A stretch of 9,125 bases of DNA from an uncultured Rhodanobacteraceae bacterium (GTDB lineage Bacteria; Pseudomonadota; Gammaproteobacteria; Xanthomonadales; Rhodanobacteraceae): positions 1 through 9,125 of the forward strand of contig CALFNI010000087.1 of NCBI GenBank assembly GCA_937902695.1, in the 5' to 3' direction. The number at the start of each line of letters is the position of its first letter. Position 1 is the first letter of the stretch. Of the stretch, positions 1-6,539 are shown piece by piece. Both the position numbers and the translations under genes were made by a program. A model generated the notes under the pieces. It saw only the letters and a program-made list of their open reading frames with translations. It was not told where the DNA came from and did no database searches.

Positions 1-1067
1 TAAGCACCCTGCAGCGTCGCGATGACCCTCGCGCCGCCGCTGAGATGATCGAGGCGGCCGAGGCTGAGGCCGCGCAGCGCGGTGCGCTCGATCGCGTAGC
101 GCGGCTCGCCGACGAGCGCGCCGAACGGCCGGCCGAGCACGTCGAGGTGGAGCTCGAATGGATCCTCGGTGACCTCGTCGCCGGCACCGAACGCATTTTC
201 GGCGTTGCGATAGAACTGCGTGTACGCAGGCGCCGACGGATCGGGATTGATGCAGTCGCGCTGGCCATCGGGCCGGCGCAGCGGCAGGCAGTTGTCGTCG
301 TCGACCAGCACGAGCCGCGATCCTGCCGCGAGCAGCAGGGCGAGGTTCCAGGTGCGGCCGCCGCCGAAATCGCGCGGCGCGTCGGAGCGGAGCAGCAGCG
401 ACGGCAGCGTCTTCGCGCTTTGCGGCACGGCTTTGGCAAGGCGCTCGACGAGGCGCGTCTGTTCGGCCGTGCCGAGATACGTCAGCACGCAACCGGTCGA
501 ACGCGCGAACTCGCGCAGGAGATCGCGATGCCGGTTCGCCGCGGCGACATCGGTCGAATCGTCGAGCAGCACGTAGCGGCGCGATGCGCGGAAGCGGCGC
601 TCGTAATCGGCGAGCGAGCGCAGGAGACGTTCTAGCTCGGCCGGGCGATTGCAGGCGCGGATGAAAACGGCGCGCGGCGCAGGCGCCGCGGCCGACGGAG
701 GCGCCGCGGCGAGCCGGTCGAGAAAAGCGCGATCGGACACCAGAAGGCCGCGATCGACAAGGCTCTGCAGCACGCGCTGCACGTTGTCGCGCTGCGTCTG
801 GAGGCCCGAGATCGTCGTCTGGATGCGCGCGATGTGCTCGTCGAGCGTGCGGAACTCGCGGCACTGATCGAGCGCCTGCAGCACCTGATACGTCATCACG
901 TGGGTGTCGCCGGTGCGGCGCGTCTGGAAGATGCACTCGCTGTTCGAGAGCGATGCGACGACGCCGTCTTCGGACGCGAACAGCGGCGCCGCAGGATCGG
1001 GGCGCGCCGGCTCGGGACTGACGTTCATCGTCCCGTAGTTGATCTGGTAGTTGAGTTCTGTGCTCAT
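1..1067 (-). CDS. Glycosyltransferase-like protein with N-terminal winged-helix (PqqD-like) domain, 3' end cut by window edge
   Basis: Reading from the ATG at 1067 gives 355 codons with no stop before the window ends, so the C-terminus is missing. Residues about 40-112 look like a PqqD-like winged helix: a short strand region around 'ECIFQTRRTGDTHV', then helices, ending in 'VLQSLVDRGLLVSD'. An Ala/Pro linker (about 119-133) leads into a region resembling a GT-A glycosyltransferase: 'VFIRACNRPAELERLLRSL' (134-152), 'GGGRTWNLALLLAAG' (235-249) and 'RLVLVDDDNC' (251-260). The DDD cluster is the likely metal and nucleotide-sugar site. No signal peptide or membrane segment is visible, so it should act in the cytoplasm. 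Its start overlaps the methyltransferase stop (ATGA), and no good Shine-Dalgarno precedes it, so translational coupling is likely. Its position after wzm/wzt and a methyltransferase suggests glycan assembly. The donor and acceptor are unknown. The glycosyltransferase call is moderately sure; the winged-helix call rests on sequence pattern only. Confidence 0.72.
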   Translation of the reverse strand, partial: MSTELNYQINYGTMNVSPEPARPDPAAPLFASEDGVVASLSNSECIFQTRRTGDTHVMTYQVLQALDQCREFRTLDEHIARIQTTISGLQTQRDNVQRVLQSLVDRGLLVSDRAFLDRLAAAPPSAAAPAPRAVFIRACNRPAELERLLRSLADYERRFRASRRYVLLDDSTDVAAANRHRDLLREFARSTGCVLTYLGTAEQTRLVERLAKAVPQSAKTLPSLLLRSDAPRDFGGGRTWNLALLLAAGSRLVLVDDDNCLPLRRPDGQRDCINPDPSAPAYTQFYRNAENAFGAGDEVTEDPFELHLDVLGRPFGALVGEPRYAIERTALRGLSLGRLDHLSGGARVIATLQGA

Positions 1068-2074
1068 GCGTCGGGCTTGCGGCGCCAGAAGCGCCAGTCG
1101 CGCCGCTCGGGCGCCGTGGGATCTGATCCGGTGGAATCGGATCCGGTGGGATCGGATCCGGTGGGATCGGGTTCCATGGAACCGGATTCGATTGAACCGG
1201 ATTCGATTGAACCGGGCGCCGCCTGCGGCGCGGCGCCGCGCAACGTCTCGAGCTCGCGTTCGAGCTCGGCGATGCGGTCGCCGGCCGTCATGTTCTTGCG
1301 GACTTCGTGATTGTAATGCGTGTAGACCGATTCCTCGCGATCGCCGTACAGCGAAAGCGCCTGCAGCCGCCGCGGCAGCTCGCGTCTGGCACAGACCGCG
1401 ATGAAATAAAGCGGCGCGTAGTCGAGATTGCCGACGATCGCGCCGCCGGGCGCCGCGGCGCCGGTCCACGCCTCGCACGGACCTCCCGTTCCGTCCTGCG
1501 CCCAGATCGCGGACTGGAACAGCAGCTTCTGTCCGTACAGCCGCACGTGCGGGAAGTGCGGCTTCAGCATCGCGAGCAACTCGTCGCGATAGAGCTCGCG
1601 CGTGTGGAACTCGTTGCGGAACCCGGCGACCTCGCTGTAGGTGCGCTTGTCGGGCGACGAGATCACCAGCACGCCGTCGTCGGCGAGCGCGTGCGCGAAG
1701 CCGTCGAGCATGCGCTCCTGCGCCTCGACATGCTCGAGCGTCTCGAACGAGACGATGAGGTCGTAGCTTGCGGGGGCGACGTCGAGCTGCGTCGCATCGG
1801 CGACCTCGTAGCGTAGGTTCTCGCGCACATAGCGCTCGCGCGCGTGCGCGACCGACGCGGCATCGATGTCGACGCCGTGCACGCTCGTCGCGGTGCGCGC
1901 CAGCAACGCGCTGCCGTAGCCTTCGCCGCAGGCCGCGTCGAGCACGCGCTTGCCCTCGGCAATGCGCCACGCGAAGAGGTAGCGATGCCAGTGCTCGTAG
2001 CGGATCTCGCGCACGCACTCGGGCGTGAATCGCTCGCCGGTGAACGGCAGTGCGGGCGAATCGGAATCGGTCAT
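1064..2074 (-). CDS. Class I SAM-dependent methyltransferase with pentapeptide-repeat C-terminal tail
   Basis: This is a 336-residue soluble protein. The Rossmann-type SAM fold is clear: motif I 'VLDAACGEGYGS' (44-55), the acidic end of strand 2 in 'VHGVDID' (65-71), and 'YDLIVSFETLEHV' (104-116) followed by a 'DGVLVISSPD' strand. The part after it ('HTRELYRDELLAMLKPHF') resembles methyltransferases found in polysaccharide clusters. Residues 265-280 ('DRIAELERELETLRG') could form a short coiled coil. A low-complexity stretch (about 289-323) follows, made of five-residue units such as SIESG and PTGSD, and the protein ends in a basic-aromatic 'RRDWRFWRRK' tail. The likely role is O-methylation of a sugar or lipid-linked glycan, inferred from the neighbouring wzm/wzt genes. 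It starts 82 nt after the ATPase stop with only a weak Shine-Dalgarno, and its stop overlaps the next start by 4 bp. The enzyme class is certain; the acceptor is not. Confidence 0.9.
   Translation of the reverse strand: MTDSDSPALPFTGERFTPECVREIRYEHWHRYLFAWRIAEGKRVLDAACGEGYGSALLARTATSVHGVDIDAASVAHARERYVRENLRYEVADATQLDVAPASYDLIVSFETLEHVEAQERMLDGFAHALADDGVLVISSPDKRTYSEVAGFRNEFHTRELYRDELLAMLKPHFPHVRLYGQKLLFQSAIWAQDGTGGPCEAWTGAAAPGGAIVGNLDYAPLYFIAVCARRELPRRLQALSLYGDREESVYTHYNHEVRKNMTAGDRIAELERELETLRGAAPQAAPGSIESGSIESGSMEPDPTGSDPTGSDSTGSDPTAPERRDWRFWRRKPDA
1116..1220 (-). repeat. Seven 15-bp tandem repeats inside the methyltransferase gene
   Basis: On the plus strand, units start at 1116, 1131, 1146, 1161, 1176, 1191 and 1206. 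Most follow the pattern GTGGGATCGGATCCG or the variant ATTGAACCGGATTCG, and the first and last units are more diverged. Each unit is five codons, so gain or loss of a unit keeps the reading frame. The encoded pentapeptides fall into two blocks: SIESG/SMEPD-like and PTGSD/STGSD-like. The near-identity of neighbouring units at DNA level indicates recent slippage-type expansion. Confidence 0.9.
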
Positions 2075-2156
2075 CGAACGGGCGAGTCCCTGGCGCTGGA
2101 ACGAAACGCGGAAAGTACCGCTATTTTCGCACGGTTCCGCCGCGCGGGCAGCGCGT

Positions 2157-3359
2157 CTAGCGTTCTCGCGCGGCCGCGCCCGGGAGCCAGCGATGGGCCA
2201 GGCGGACGAGGCCGAACTCGCGCGACGCGCCGCGGACGATGATGCCGCGCTCGACCGTGTCGAATAGCCGCACGCCCTCGGGATCGAGCGGATGCACGCG
2301 CACGGTGTACGAGCCGGGCAGCAGCGGCAGATCCGCGAACTCGACCTCGCCGACGTAATCGCCGTCGGCGCCGGGCTCGAGCGTCGCGCCGTCCATCTCG
2401 CTGCCGACGCCGTACACGGGCGTGCCGTCGGCGCGCACGATACCGAGCGCGACGCTGGGCACGCGCCCGTCGCGCGAGCGGATGCGAATGCCGACGCGCA
2501 GCGTCGCGCCGAACTCGAGCGGCAGCGGCGTCTCGGTGTCGACGCCGTTCAACGCGACGCCGAGCACGCTGAACTCGTAGCCGGCGCGCGCGACCTCGGC
2601 GCGCGCGGGTACGGGCGCCGCCTTGCGCTCGTGATAGGCGAGATAGGCCTGCGTGACGTCGAAGACGTCGCCGTAGCGTTCGACCTTGCCGTCACGGAGC
2701 CAGCACGCATGGCGGCAGAGCTTCTGCACGTAGTACATGCTGTGCGAGACGAGGATCAGCGTGCCGCCGCCGGCGAGGTACTGGTCGATCCAGCGCACGC
2801 ATTTCTTCTGGAACGATTCGTCGCCGACCGCGAGCACTTCGTCGGTGACGAGCAGATCGGGCTTGAGCGAGGCGATCACCGCGAAGCCGAGGCGGACGAC
2901 CATGCCCGAGGAGTAATGCTTGACGGGCTCGTCGATGTAATCGCCGATGTCGGCGAACGCGATGATGTCGGGTATGCGTGCGCGCAGATCGGCGCCCTCG
3001 AGGCCGTAGAGCGCGCCGGCCATCGCGATGTTGTCGCGCCCGGAATATTCGGGATGGAAGCCCGCGCCGAGCTCGAGCAGCGCGCCGATCGTGCCGTTGA
3101 CGCGCACGCTGCCGCAGGATGGCGTCAGCACGCCGGTGATGAGCTTGAGCAGCGTCGACTTGCCTGCGCCGTTCTCGCCGATGAGGCCGAGCGATTCGCC
3201 GCGCACGACATCGAGGTTGACGCCGGAAAGCACGTCATGACGCTCGCCGGTGGCGGCGCCGAACAGAAGGCGCGCGAGCGCGCGCAGGCGGTCGGCGTTG
3301 CGATGCACCTTCGGATACGCCTTGCCGAGGCCGCGCGCCTGGACCAGCGGCGCGTTCAC
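2157..3359 (-). CDS. wzt: ABC transporter ATPase for polysaccharide export (Wzt-like) with C-terminal extension
   Basis: This is a 400-residue protein starting at a GTG that overlaps the permease stop by 4 bp (GTGA). GAGG lies about 7 nt upstream. A longer reading frame runs further upstream, but it would be antiparallel-style overlap with the permease gene and lacks family similarity. The nucleotide-binding domain (about 1-245) shows Walker A 'GENGAGKST' (61-69), the variant signature 'YSSGM' typical of the Wzt/KpsT/TagH group (149-153), Walker B plus catalytic Glu 'LLVTDEVLAVGD' (169-180), and the H-loop in 'LVSHSM'. Residues about 255-395 form an extra beta-rich domain matching the layout of Wzt proteins, whose C-terminal domain binds the modified end of the O-antigen. 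It should power export of a lipid-linked polysaccharide across the inner membrane together with the upstream permease. The family is certain. That the C-terminal domain recognises the product of the adjacent methyltransferase is inference. Confidence 0.95.
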   Translation of the reverse strand: MNAPLVQARGLGKAYPKVHRNADRLRALARLLFGAATGERHDVLSGVNLDVVRGESLGLIGENGAGKSTLLKLITGVLTPSCGSVRVNGTIGALLELGAGFHPEYSGRDNIAMAGALYGLEGADLRARIPDIIAFADIGDYIDEPVKHYSSGMVVRLGFAVIASLKPDLLVTDEVLAVGDESFQKKCVRWIDQYLAGGGTLILVSHSMYYVQKLCRHACWLRDGKVERYGDVFDVTQAYLAYHERKAAPVPARAEVARAGYEFSVLGVALNGVDTETPLPLEFGATLRVGIRIRSRDGRVPSVALGIVRADGTPVYGVGSEMDGATLEPGADGDYVGEVEFADLPLLPGSYTVRVHPLDPEGVRLFDTVERGIIVRGASREFGLVRLAHRWLPGAAARER

Positions 3360-4126
3360 AGGAAATCCTCGAAGTGCGGATCGAGGCGCCTGAAGATGCG
3401 ATGTCCGATCGCGAGCGCGGCGACGGCGGCGAGCGCCGCGATCGCAATGCGTGTCGCGTCGACGTCGCCGTGATGCAGCAGCGCCGCGCGGAATGCGTCG
3501 GCGTAGAACGTGAAGGGATTGAGGTCGAGCCAGCCGCGAAAACGCTCGGAGACGAGCAGGCGATCGTAGAAGATCGGCGCGCAGAACATCAGGATCATCA
3601 GGATCTGCGCGAGCGCCTGCGCGAGGTCGCGCACGAATACCTGGATGGCCGCGAACGCCAGCGCGAGGCCGAGCGAGAACGCGAAGAGCAGCACGTACAG
3701 CGCCACGGCTGGCGCGAGGCCGGCAAGATGGACGTCGTTGCCGGCGAACGCCAGCACGAGGACGATCGCGACGAACCCGGCGAAGTTGATGATGAAGCTC
3801 GCGCTCGCGCTCGCGAGCACGAGCACTTCGCGCGGCAATGCGATCTTGCCGATCAGCGATGCGTTTTCCTGAATGACCGTCGTCGAGCGCACGAGCGATT
3901 CGGCGAGCGCATTCCACGGCCAGAGCGCCGCGAAAAGAAACGGCACGTAGCCTGGCGCGTCCGCGCCGGGAATGCGCGCGGGCAGGATGTGCACGAACAC
4001 GAACGAATAGACCGCGAGCTGGATCAGCGGCGCAATCAGCGCCCAGAGACCGCCGGTGAAGCTTCCCGCAAACCGGTTGCGCAGCTCGCGGTCGATGAAG
4101 CGCAGCGTCAACGAGGCGAGTGGCAT
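3356..4126 (-). CDS. wzm: ABC-2 type polysaccharide export permease (Wzm-like)
   Basis: This is a 256-residue integral membrane protein. I chose the ATG at 4126 because it gives the family's usual short cytoplasmic N-terminus before 'RELRNRFAGSFTGGLWALIAPLIQLAVY'-type sequence (split here: RELRNRFAGSFTGG, then LWALIAPLIQ). The in-frame ATG 28 codons earlier would add an Arg/Ala-rich stretch and would start upstream of the candidate promoter. About six hydrophobic segments are visible, at roughly 27-47, 62-75, 103-128, 137-163, 170-187 and 226-243. Family-typical motifs include 'QENASLIGKIALPRE' (86-100) and 'LNPFTFYADAFRAALL' (202-217). It forms the transmembrane channel for a lipid-linked O-antigen or capsule chain, paired with the ATPase encoded immediately downstream with a 4-bp overlap. 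No strong Shine-Dalgarno is visible. The family is certain; the exact polysaccharide is unknown. Confidence 0.93.
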   Translation of the reverse strand: MPLASLTLRFIDRELRNRFAGSFTGGLWALIAPLIQLAVYSFVFVHILPARIPGADAPGYVPFLFAALWPWNALAESLVRSTTVIQENASLIGKIALPREVLVLASASASFIINFAGFVAIVLVLAFAGNDVHLAGLAPAVALYVLLFAFSLGLALAFAAIQVFVRDLAQALAQILMILMFCAPIFYDRLLVSERFRGWLDLNPFTFYADAFRAALLHHGDVDATRIAIAALAAVAALAIGHRIFRRLDPHFEDFL

Positions 4127-4163
4127 CGAGGGCGTGTGCGGCGGCGACGATTCGCCGCGGGCG

Positions 4164-4169
4164 ATTCTA
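4164..4169 (-). promoter_or_regulatory. Candidate -10 element for the polysaccharide export operon
   Basis: The minus strand reads TAGAAT here, 5 of 6 matches to the sigma-70 -10 consensus, in the context GCTAGAATCGC. Transcription would start about 30 nt before the wzm ATG. The -35 region is poor: only a GGTTCG-like sequence lies at a suitable distance. This is a sequence-match call only. Confidence 0.35.
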
Positions 4170-4177
4170 GCGGAAAT

Positions 4178-4220
4178 CGCCGCGCGAACCGCGGCGCGAC
4201 GGCGGCGCATGCGCGCCGCC
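4178..4220 (-). terminator. Two GC-rich hairpins after the isomerase gene, possible terminator
   Basis: An 8-bp perfect stem with a 4-nt loop lies at 4201-4220, starting 12 nt after the isomerase stop. A 7-bp stem with a 5-nt loop follows at 4178-4196, and on the minus strand it is followed by ATTTCC. Neither has a proper U-tract, so intrinsic termination would be weak. They may instead protect the 3' end of the mRNA or allow partial read-through into wzm. Confidence 0.3.
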
Positions 4221-4231
4221 CCGCGCTGCCG

Positions 4232-5218
4232 TCACGGCTGCGAGCTGAGGATCCCGGAGGTATCGATCGCCGTCGCCGGATCGGCCGGCGCCACCGCGCC
4301 GTAGCGCGTGCGCAGCGAAGCGACGAGCGCTTCGTTCGCGTCGATGTGCTGGTTGTGGATCTCGTCGACGTGCTTCTGCACGGCCTTGCTGATGTAGTCG
4401 GCCTTGAGGCGATCGACGATGCGGTCGTGCACCTGGGCGAACGTCTGCTGCGTGTCGGGCGAGCGCGAGACGAGCTTGATGACGTGGTAGCCGAACTTGG
4501 TCTTGACCGGCGGCGAGATGTCGCCGGGCGACTTGAGCGCCCTGGACGCGTCGACGAACGCCGCGACGAACTGCGCCTTCGTGACCGCCTTCATGATGCC
4601 CTTGTTGGTCGACTTGCTCTCGTCGTCGGAGTACTTCTCGACCAGCGCATCGAACTGGTCGGGCTTCGCTTTCGCTTCCTTCTCGACCATTTCGGCGAGC
4701 GCCCGGGCGTCCTTGTCGTCGCGCGTCTTCGTCGAAATCAGCACGTGCTGCACGGTGAGATCGCCGGGGACGACATAGACGTCCTTGTGGCCGATGTATT
4801 CCTCGTGCGCGCGCGCCTCGAAATCCGGGAGCTTGATGTCGGCCTTGAGCTTTTCCATGCGCGCGCGCGACAGGACTTCGTCGGTGGCGATGTCGATCTG
4901 GCCGCGCACCGCCGGGTTCTTGTCGAGATCTGCCTTGCGCGCTTCGTCGGCGAGCTGCTTCTGCGAGAGAAGCTGCAGGATCAGGTTCTGAAGGCGCGTC
5001 GGATTGTCGAAGAACCCGGGGCGCTCCTTTTCGGGAATGCGCGCGGCGAATGCGTCGATGTCGGCGAGCGTCACGATCGCGTTGCCTTGCTTGGCGACGA
5101 CGGTGCTCGGCATGCCCTCGCCCACCGACGCGTCGGCCGACTGTGCGTGAGCCGAGAATGCGGCGCAGAGGCCAAGCAGCAGGCAGCAAAGGCCGATGGT
5201 TCGTCTCTTAGACGACAT
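4232..5218 (-). CDS. Periplasmic parvulin-type peptidyl-prolyl cis-trans isomerase (PpiC/SurA-like)
   Basis: This is a 328-residue exported foldase. I chose the ATG at 5218 because it opens directly into a signal peptide: 'MSSKRRTIG', a Leu/Cys-rich core, and a probable AHA|QS cleavage after residue 25. An upstream in-frame ATG would add 37 non-signal residues that run across two hairpins. Residues about 35-150 resemble the chaperone-like N-terminal region of SurA/PpiC proteins ('LQNLILQLLSQKQLADEA'). The parvulin domain spans about 153-250, from 'LTVQHVLIS' to 'KFGYHVIKLVSR', with 'PGDISPPVKTKFGYHVI' the classic end. It should catalyse prolyl isomerisation and assist folding of exported proteins in the periplasm. 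It lies between two secreted-protein genes and the polysaccharide operon. A weak GGAG is about 11 nt before the ATG. The isomerase call is very sure; its clients are unknown. Confidence 0.93.
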   Translation of the reverse strand: MSSKRRTIGLCCLLLGLCAAFSAHAQSADASVGEGMPSTVVAKQGNAIVTLADIDAFAARIPEKERPGFFDNPTRLQNLILQLLSQKQLADEARKADLDKNPAVRGQIDIATDEVLSRARMEKLKADIKLPDFEARAHEEYIGHKDVYVVPGDLTVQHVLISTKTRDDKDARALAEMVEKEAKAKPDQFDALVEKYSDDESKSTNKGIMKAVTKAQFVAAFVDASRALKSPGDISPPVKTKFGYHVIKLVSRSPDTQQTFAQVHDRIVDRLKADYISKAVQKHVDEIHNQHIDANEALVASLRTRYGAVAPADPATAIDTSGILSSQP

Positions 5219-5245
5219 TGGGGAGCGGTCTCCGGGCTTGAGCGG

Positions 5246-5274
5246 AAAGCAAATCGGCCGGAATGCCGGCCGAT
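5246..5274 (-). terminator. Intrinsic terminator after the Ig-like secreted protein gene
   Basis: On the minus strand a perfect 9-bp stem (ATCGGCCGG / CCGGCCGAT) with a CATT loop is followed by TTGCTTT, giving a hairpin plus an interrupted U-tract. It lies about 55 nt after the stop of the upstream gene and only 35 nt before the isomerase ATG. Confidence 0.65.
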
Positions 5275-5288
5275 GCGCGGTCGCATGG

Positions 5289-5314
5289 CCGCGCCGCTCT
5301 TTCGAGCGGCGCGG
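5289..5314 (-). other. Strong stem-loop capped by a GAAA tetraloop
   Basis: On the minus strand CCGCGCCGCTC-GAAA-GAGCGGCGCGG forms an 11-bp perfect stem closed by a GNRA-type tetraloop. It lies 15 nt after the stop at 5330. No U-tract follows, so it is not by itself an intrinsic terminator. It could be an mRNA-stabilising 3' structure, or the first half of a tandem structure with the terminator at 5246-5274. Confidence 0.6.
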
Positions 5315-5329
5315 ATGCGAATAGTTCAA

Positions 5330-6388
5330 TTACGAACTGAAGTTGTTCGAGGTGCCGATCACGCACGTCGGCGAGGACGCCGGACACGTGGTCGTTCCCT
5401 GTGCCGGGTTCGTCGCCTTGATGTTGAAGTAGTACGTCGTGCCGGGCAGCAACGGGCAGAAGTTGCCGCCGCCGACGCGCCATGGCGTGAGGTTCATGCC
5501 GCTCTGTGCGACGGTCTTGCACAGCGGATTTACAGGGTTGAAGTCGCCGCACGTCGTGCTGATCGCCGTGGTCAGATCGAGCCCGTAGTTGTATTCGGTG
5601 TGGACGACCCAGCCATACAGGGGCGCCTGGCCGGCGGGCACGACGATCTTCGCCGCGATGTACTTGTTCCGATCGAAGCTCAGGATCGACGGTTGCGAGT
5701 CAGGACGGCCCGGCCATGCAACGCCGGTGTCCGACGCGGTCGAGTGACCCCAGATGTTGTCCCAGGACGTCAAAGGGACGTTCGGGCGCGTACCCGAGCT
5801 CGGCACGTATGCGATGTTGCTCGAAGCGAGGCGACTCTCTGGATTCAGGCAGTTGTCGCCGTCGCCGCCACCCGTGCTGGCGACGACGGTCGCCGGGGCG
5901 CTCGTCACGGAGCCGCCCGCGTTCGAGCAGGTGAGCGTCAGGATGTAAGTGCCGTCGACCGGCGGCGTCACGGAGCGCGGCGGCGTGGCGGAGTTGCCGT
6001 CGGTCCAGCCGGCGAGCGTGGTCGAGTTGCCGTTCACGGTCGCGGCGCCGGTGCATGTCGTCGCCCCGTTGACGGACCAGCTCACCGAAAATGCGGAGCC
6101 GGTGCCTGTGGTCGCGGGCGCGGTCAATGCGAAGTTCGGCGGTGTCGGTGCAGGAATGCCGCTGCACGCGTTGCCCGAAAACGTGACGCCGGTCGCCTGC
6201 AGGTCCGTCGTACCGGGCACGAGGCTGAGGCCGTTGGCGTCGGTGATGACCGTGCAGGTGGTCTGCTGCGGCGTCGTCAGATGCAGCGTGACCTGGGCAC
6301 TTGCTGTTGAGACCGCCGCAACGGCAAAAACGCAAGCGAGCGAACCAACCAACCGACCGAAATGCACTGACATAATTCGTTTTTCCAT
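5330..6388 (-). CDS. Secreted Cys-rich protein with Ig-like domain, function unknown
   Basis: This is a 352-residue exported protein. I chose the ATG at 6388; a TTG codon directly precedes it, and AGAAG lies about 7 nt upstream. The N-terminus is a signal peptide with probable cleavage at SAQ (about 30-32). A first segment (about 33-80) has two Cys. It is followed by a Pro linker 'PAPTPPNF' and an Ig/PKD-like beta domain (about 86-172) with 'FSVSWSVNGATTCTG' and 'GTYILTLTCSNAGGS', whose Cys112 and Cys154 could form the disulfide. A Gly/Asp linker (173-178) leads to a C-terminal region (about 180-352) that I do not recognise. It has six more Cys and a Tyr/Trp-rich core. The ten mature cysteines (an even number) and the lack of any membrane anchor suggest a disulfide-bonded secreted or surface protein. 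It has its own candidate promoter and terminator. Type II secretion substrate status is a guess from the nearby gspD. Confidence 0.85.
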   Translation of the reverse strand: MEKRIMSVHFGRLVGSLACVFAVAAVSTASAQVTLHLTTPQQTTCTVITDANGLSLVPGTTDLQATGVTFSGNACSGIPAPTPPNFALTAPATTGTGSAFSVSWSVNGATTCTGAATVNGNSTTLAGWTDGNSATPPRSVTPPVDGTYILTLTCSNAGGSVTSAPATVVASTGGGDGDNCLNPESRLASSNIAYVPSSGTRPNVPLTSWDNIWGHSTASDTGVAWPGRPDSQPSILSFDRNKYIAAKIVVPAGQAPLYGWVVHTEYNYGLDLTTAISTTCGDFNPVNPLCKTVAQSGMNLTPWRVGGGNFCPLLPGTTYYFNIKATNPAQGTTTCPASSPTCVIGTSNNFSS

Positions 6389-6411
6389 CAATTACTTCTA
6401 AAACGCGCGGG

Positions 6412-6440
6412 ATTGTAACGTTCAATACGGGCCGAAGCCA
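6412..6440 (-). promoter_or_regulatory. Candidate sigma-70-type promoter for the Ig-like secreted protein gene
   Basis: The minus strand has TACAAT at 6412-6417 as a -10 (5 of 6 consensus matches). A weak TGGCTT lies at 6435-6440 as a -35, with a 17-bp spacer. It is placed between the preceding terminator (6484-6515) and the ATG at 6388, which is where a promoter is needed. Confidence 0.45.
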
Positions 6441-6483
6441 TAGCTGCGACGAAGGCAACCTCGGATTCGGCGACGCATGACGC

Positions 6484-6515
6484 AAAAAAAGAGGGGGCCG
6501 TGAGGCCCCCTCTTT
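6484..6515 (-). terminator. Strong intrinsic terminator after the 498-residue exported protein gene
   Basis: On the minus strand AAAGAGGGGGCC-TCAC-GGCCCCCTCTTT forms a 12-bp perfect stem with a 4-nt loop, followed by further T residues (7 T in a row in total). It lies about 25 nt after the stop codon. It is a textbook Rho-independent terminator; the plus-strand side lacks an equally good T-run. Confidence 0.93.
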
Positions 6516-6539
6516 CGTTCAGCAGAACAACACTGCGCC

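Noticed and set aside
1123..1160. GATCCG-rich repeats considered as a regulatory array or iteron
   Set aside because: The repeats are in frame in a gene, encode regular pentapeptides and are not near an origin or promoter; a coding minisatellite explains them.
2108..2140. Imperfect hairpin between the ATPase and methyltransferase genes
   Set aside because: A 6-bp outer and 3-bp inner stem with a bulge and large loop, no U-tract; genes are otherwise in operon layout, so I do not call a terminator.
3360..3917. A 186-residue N-terminal extension of the Wzt-like ATPase
   Set aside because: The extension is Arg-rich, overlaps the permease gene in another frame, and Wzt proteins begin near the GTG at 3359, which has a Shine-Dalgarno and the usual 4-bp overlap.
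3374..6310. A 978-codon open frame on the plus strand, antisense to the permease, isomerase and Ig-like protein genes
   Set aside because: Its translation is Arg/Ala/Glu/Val-rich with no recognisable domain and crosses terminator hairpins. The opposite strand carries three clear family matches. Long antisense frames are expected in GC-rich codon usage.
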